From Candidatus Bathyarchaeota archaeon (lineage in GTDB: Archaea; Thermoproteota; Bathyarchaeia; TCS64), in the NCBI GenBank assembly GCA_030601645.1, contig JAUWBQ010000092.1, forward strand, positions 1-7,181: a stretch of 7,181 nucleotides of DNA. Reading direction: 5' to 3'. A program made the translations under genes and the position numbers. This document shows positions 5,501 to 7,181 of the stretch, piece by piece. Numbering within the stretch: position 1 is the first letter of the stretch; every line of letters starts with the position of its first letter. The notes under the pieces are model-generated. The model searched no databases. It was not told the DNA's origin and worked only from the letters and a program-made list of their open reading frames with translations.

Positions 5501-6541
5501 GTGCTAAGAGAGACCATCTTGGGTAGAACAGGGTTAAAAGTCAAGATCCTAGGGTTTGGAGGCATACCCATCCAGAGAGTCACCGAGGAGGAGGCCATAG
5601 GGGTTGTCCGCAGATGTCACGAGCTCGGCATCAACTACTATGACACGGCACGAGGGTACACCGTCAGCGAGGAGAGGATCGGGAAGGCACTCGAGGACGT
5701 CCGGGAGGAGGTCATCCTCGCGACGAAGTCTGGCCGTCGTACGGGGGAGGAGATGGAGGAGGAGCTGGAGACAAGCCTGAGGAACCTGAGGACCGACTGG
5801 ATAGACGTCTACCAGCTGCATAACGTCTCTTCTATGGATGCGTGGGAGAGGATCAAGGCTCCTGGAGGCGCCCTCAAGGCCCTCTACAAAGCCCAGGAAA
5901 AGGGGAGGATTAGGCATCTAGGGATCACGAGCCATGACCCGGCCGTTCTTGCAGACATTGTTAGAGAGGACATCTTCGAGACGATAATGATCCCCTACAA
6001 CTACCTCACCCTGAAGCCGGAGGATGTACTGCTGCCCCTCTGCCATGAGATGAACGTGGGAACGATCGTCATGAAGCCCTTCGGAGGCGGCGCTTTCTCC
6101 AACGCGAACACCGCCCTGAAGTTCGTGCTCAGCAGGGAGCACGTGGATATCGCCATCCCGGGCATGATGACTGTGGAGGAGGTGGAGGAGAACTTCGGCG
6201 TAGCCTCCGATGCGCACACCATCTCGGAGGGGGAGCTGGAGCTCATCGAGAGGGATAGGGTCGAGCTCGGGAGCAGGTTCTGCCGGGCCTGCAACTATTG
6301 CCAGCCCTGTCCCCAGGAGATTCCCATCACCTTCGTCCTCCGCGCCGAGAGCCAGTTCCTGAAGAGGATGGGCTGGAGGCCAGGGACGGAGGAAAGGATC
6401 GCAGAGGCCGTTGAGAAGGCGGAGTCTTGCATCGAGTGCAGGGAGTGCGAGGGCAGGTGCCCGTATCATCTGCCCATCAGGCAGCTTCTCCCGGAGAGGG
6501 CGGCGTCCCTTTCCAGGCTGCTCGAGGCGAGGAAGGGTTAA
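5501..6541 (+). CDS. Aldo/keto reductase-family oxidoreductase with C-terminal iron-sulfur cysteine motifs
   Basis: This 346-residue cytosolic protein has a complete aldo/keto reductase barrel (about residues 1-255) and a ferredoxin-like tail. The N-terminal LGRTGLKV-x3-GFGG and the catalytic tetrad are all visible: D48 (NYYDTARGY), Y53, K76 (ATKSG) and H107 (YQLHN). Further family segments are GIRHLGIT-like GRIRHLGITSHDP and VMKPFGGGAF. The tail has C261-x2-C264-x2-C267-x2-C270-P and C310-x2-C313-x2-C316-x3-C320-P, eight cysteines suited to two [4Fe-4S] clusters. This matches the 'predicted oxidoreductase of the aldo/keto reductase family' group common in anaerobic archaea and bacteria. The clusters could carry electrons to or from a bound nicotinamide or flavin; electron partner and substrate are unknown. 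Start choice: TTG 5498 and GTG 5501 are adjacent. GTG is the commoner start and gives the usual family N terminus; an in-frame stop at 5474-5476 limits any extension. A hairpin and T-rich tract follow the TAA. Confidence 0.93.
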   Translation: MLRETILGRTGLKVKILGFGGIPIQRVTEEEAIGVVRRCHELGINYYDTARGYTVSEERIGKALEDVREEVILATKSGRRTGEEMEEELETSLRNLRTDWIDVYQLHNVSSMDAWERIKAPGGALKALYKAQEKGRIRHLGITSHDPAVLADIVREDIFETIMIPYNYLTLKPEDVLLPLCHEMNVGTIVMKPFGGGAFSNANTALKFVLSREHVDIAIPGMMTVEEVEENFGVASDAHTISEGELELIERDRVELGSRFCRACNYCQPCPQEIPITFVLRAESQFLKRMGWRPGTEERIAEAVEKAESCIECRECEGRCPYHLPIRQLLPERAASLSRLLEARKG

Positions 6542-6544
6542 TTC

Positions 6545-6571
6545 ACCAAATTTTTTGGTAATTTTAACTTT
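6545..6571 (+). terminator. Hairpin and T-rich tract after the aldo/keto reductase
   Basis: ACCAAA (6545-6550) pairs with TTTGGT (6554-6559) across a TTT loop, three bases after the stop codon. It is followed by AATTTT and AACTTT. The stem is A/T-rich and weak, but placement right after the gene and the T content fit archaeal termination. Confidence 0.55.
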
Positions 6572-6632
6572 AAACGTCGAAAACATGGATTCTAAGTATT
6601 TAACAAGAGAAAGAACCCGTGTTCTCCCGTCT

Positions 6633-6643
6633 TTTTTATATAT
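6633..6643 (+). promoter_or_regulatory. Strong TATA box upstream of the terminal gene
   Basis: TTTTTATATAT contains TTTATATA, the best TATA match in the window. The predicted start is near 6660-6668, giving a leader of about 60 bases before the GTG at 6726. A weaker CTATTAAAG at 6672-6680 would give a shorter leader. A 5-bp hairpin (AGAAC/GTTCT, 6612-6625) and the six T at 6632-6637 just upstream may also end leftover transcription from the reductase gene. Confidence 0.55.
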
Positions 6644-6725
6644 GCTTGAAAAAATACAGTCGTTCATAATTCTATTAAAGATGGTTCCTAAGGTATGTTA
6701 ATTAATCCCGAATGAAGGGAGAGCT

Positions 6726-7181
6726 GTGAGCGAGAAAGCGCCAAGGAAGGCAAGCCCGTTTTCAGCACCTGTAATCATCTTCATAATATCCGCCTCTTTC
6801 GCCTTGGTCACCGCTTTCATGTGGATGGGGAAGACCAGCGAGCTTTCCAACTTGGAGGAATCGGTCGAGATCTTGAACTATACTAGCACCGTGGACCCTC
6901 ACAGGAACTGGGAGATCGTAATCTTTCTGAATAATTCTGGCGATGCCCCTGTCGTGTTGACAAACGTCTACGTCAGTAACATGGAGGTGTCCGTGTATGG
7001 CGCTGATGGTCCGAGTTCCACCGTCAGCACCATCACGACGGATCTGATGAAGAAGGGCGAGATCCCGATGGGAGAGAAGGCGAAGGTTACCATCTGGATC
7101 GGGGCGAAGTTCGGGTTCTTGACTTCGGGGAATATGGTGAAGATTCAGATTCTGAGCTGGGGCGGGTTAAAGTTAGAGAAG
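6726..7181 (+). CDS. Membrane-anchored extracellular protein with beta-sandwich-like domain (3' truncated)
   Basis: The frame starts at GTG 6726 and is open through the window edge (152 codons seen). The N terminus is basic (SEKAPRKAS) and is followed by one hydrophobic span at about residues 12-34, so the rest is probably outside the cell, anchored by an uncleaved signal. The outer part is rich in V, T, S and N with alternating strands (WEIVIFLNNSGDAPVVLTNV, then AKVTIWIGAKFGF). NSG-x-APV-x-L-x-NV-like turns are common in the beta-sandwich domains of archaeal pilin-like and surface proteins. Two N-glycosylation sequons are visible (N51-Y-T, N69-N-S). A GGGAG ribosome site (6717-6721) four bases upstream decides the GTG start; the nearby ATG at 6712 is out of frame and closes at once with TGA. 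No cleavage motif of class III signal peptides is obvious, so calling it a pilin would be a guess. I do not recognise the exact family. Confidence 0.75.
   Translation, partial: MSEKAPRKASPFSAPVIIFIISASFALVTAFMWMGKTSELSNLEESVEILNYTSTVDPHRNWEIVIFLNNSGDAPVVLTNVYVSNMEVSVYGADGPSSTVSTITTDLMKKGEIPMGEKAKVTIWIGAKFGFLTSGNMVKIQILSWGGLKLEK

Noticed and set aside
5918..6667. 249-codon open frame on the minus strand
   Set aside because: It is a shadow of the aldo/keto reductase, whose catalytic and Fe-S residues are all on the plus strand. The minus product is leucine/proline/arginine-rich without motifs.
1..7181. tRNA, rRNA, CRISPR array, insertion sequence or attachment site
   Set aside because: No cloverleaf with a T-loop signature, no spaced direct repeats, no transposase or integrase motifs, and no terminal inverted repeats with target duplications were seen.

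Overview
The window looks archaeal. TATA-box-like A/T elements sit about 30-50 bases upstream of several starts, some genes have GGTGA/GGAG-type ribosome sites and others appear leaderless, pyrimidine/T-run ends follow genes, and arginine is mostly AGG/AGA. The gene families (creatininase-type amidohydrolase, TatD-like hydrolase, an exported beta-propeller family, an Fe-S aldo/keto reductase) fit an uncultivated anaerobic archaeon. The lineage cannot be fixed from this sequence alone.

Layout. 1-561 (+) is the C-terminal end of a GMP-synthetase-type ATP pyrophosphatase, cut by the window edge. It converges with a minus-strand block: an HpcH/HpaI-type aldolase (578-1330), a 43-residue membrane protein with its own TATA element (1430-1561), and a creatininase-family amidohydrolase (1641-2399). 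Divergent from that block, a plus-strand gene of unknown family is broken by two in-frame stops (2482-2919). An intact TatD-like metal hydrolase (2943-3710) with a hairpin/T-run terminator follows it. Convergent to TatD is a frameshifted and C-terminally truncated exported beta-propeller pseudogene (3790-4527, minus). A gene-poor stretch then holds T-runs, an inverted repeat enclosing a TATA box, and a 38-residue membrane protein (4767-4883). Next is a DsrE-like pseudogene with one nonsense codon and two frameshifts (5049-5412). The right side has an aldo/keto reductase with eight C-terminal Fe-S cysteines (5501-6541), a terminator, a strong TATA box, and the start of a membrane-anchored surface protein (6726 to the edge).

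How the parts relate. No single pathway joins these genes; most have their own promoter and lie in alternating orientation. The main theme is a mosaic of intact metabolic genes and decaying accessory genes. Three broken genes, about 1.5 kb in all, carry at least seven inactivating lesions, while more than 4 kb of neighbouring conserved coding sequence carries none. That contrast favours real pseudogenization over random assembly error. Two short membrane proteins under 45 residues, both with good local signals, are easily missed by standard gene finders. I found no tRNA, rRNA, CRISPR, transposase or attachment site, and no convincing new multi-gene system.
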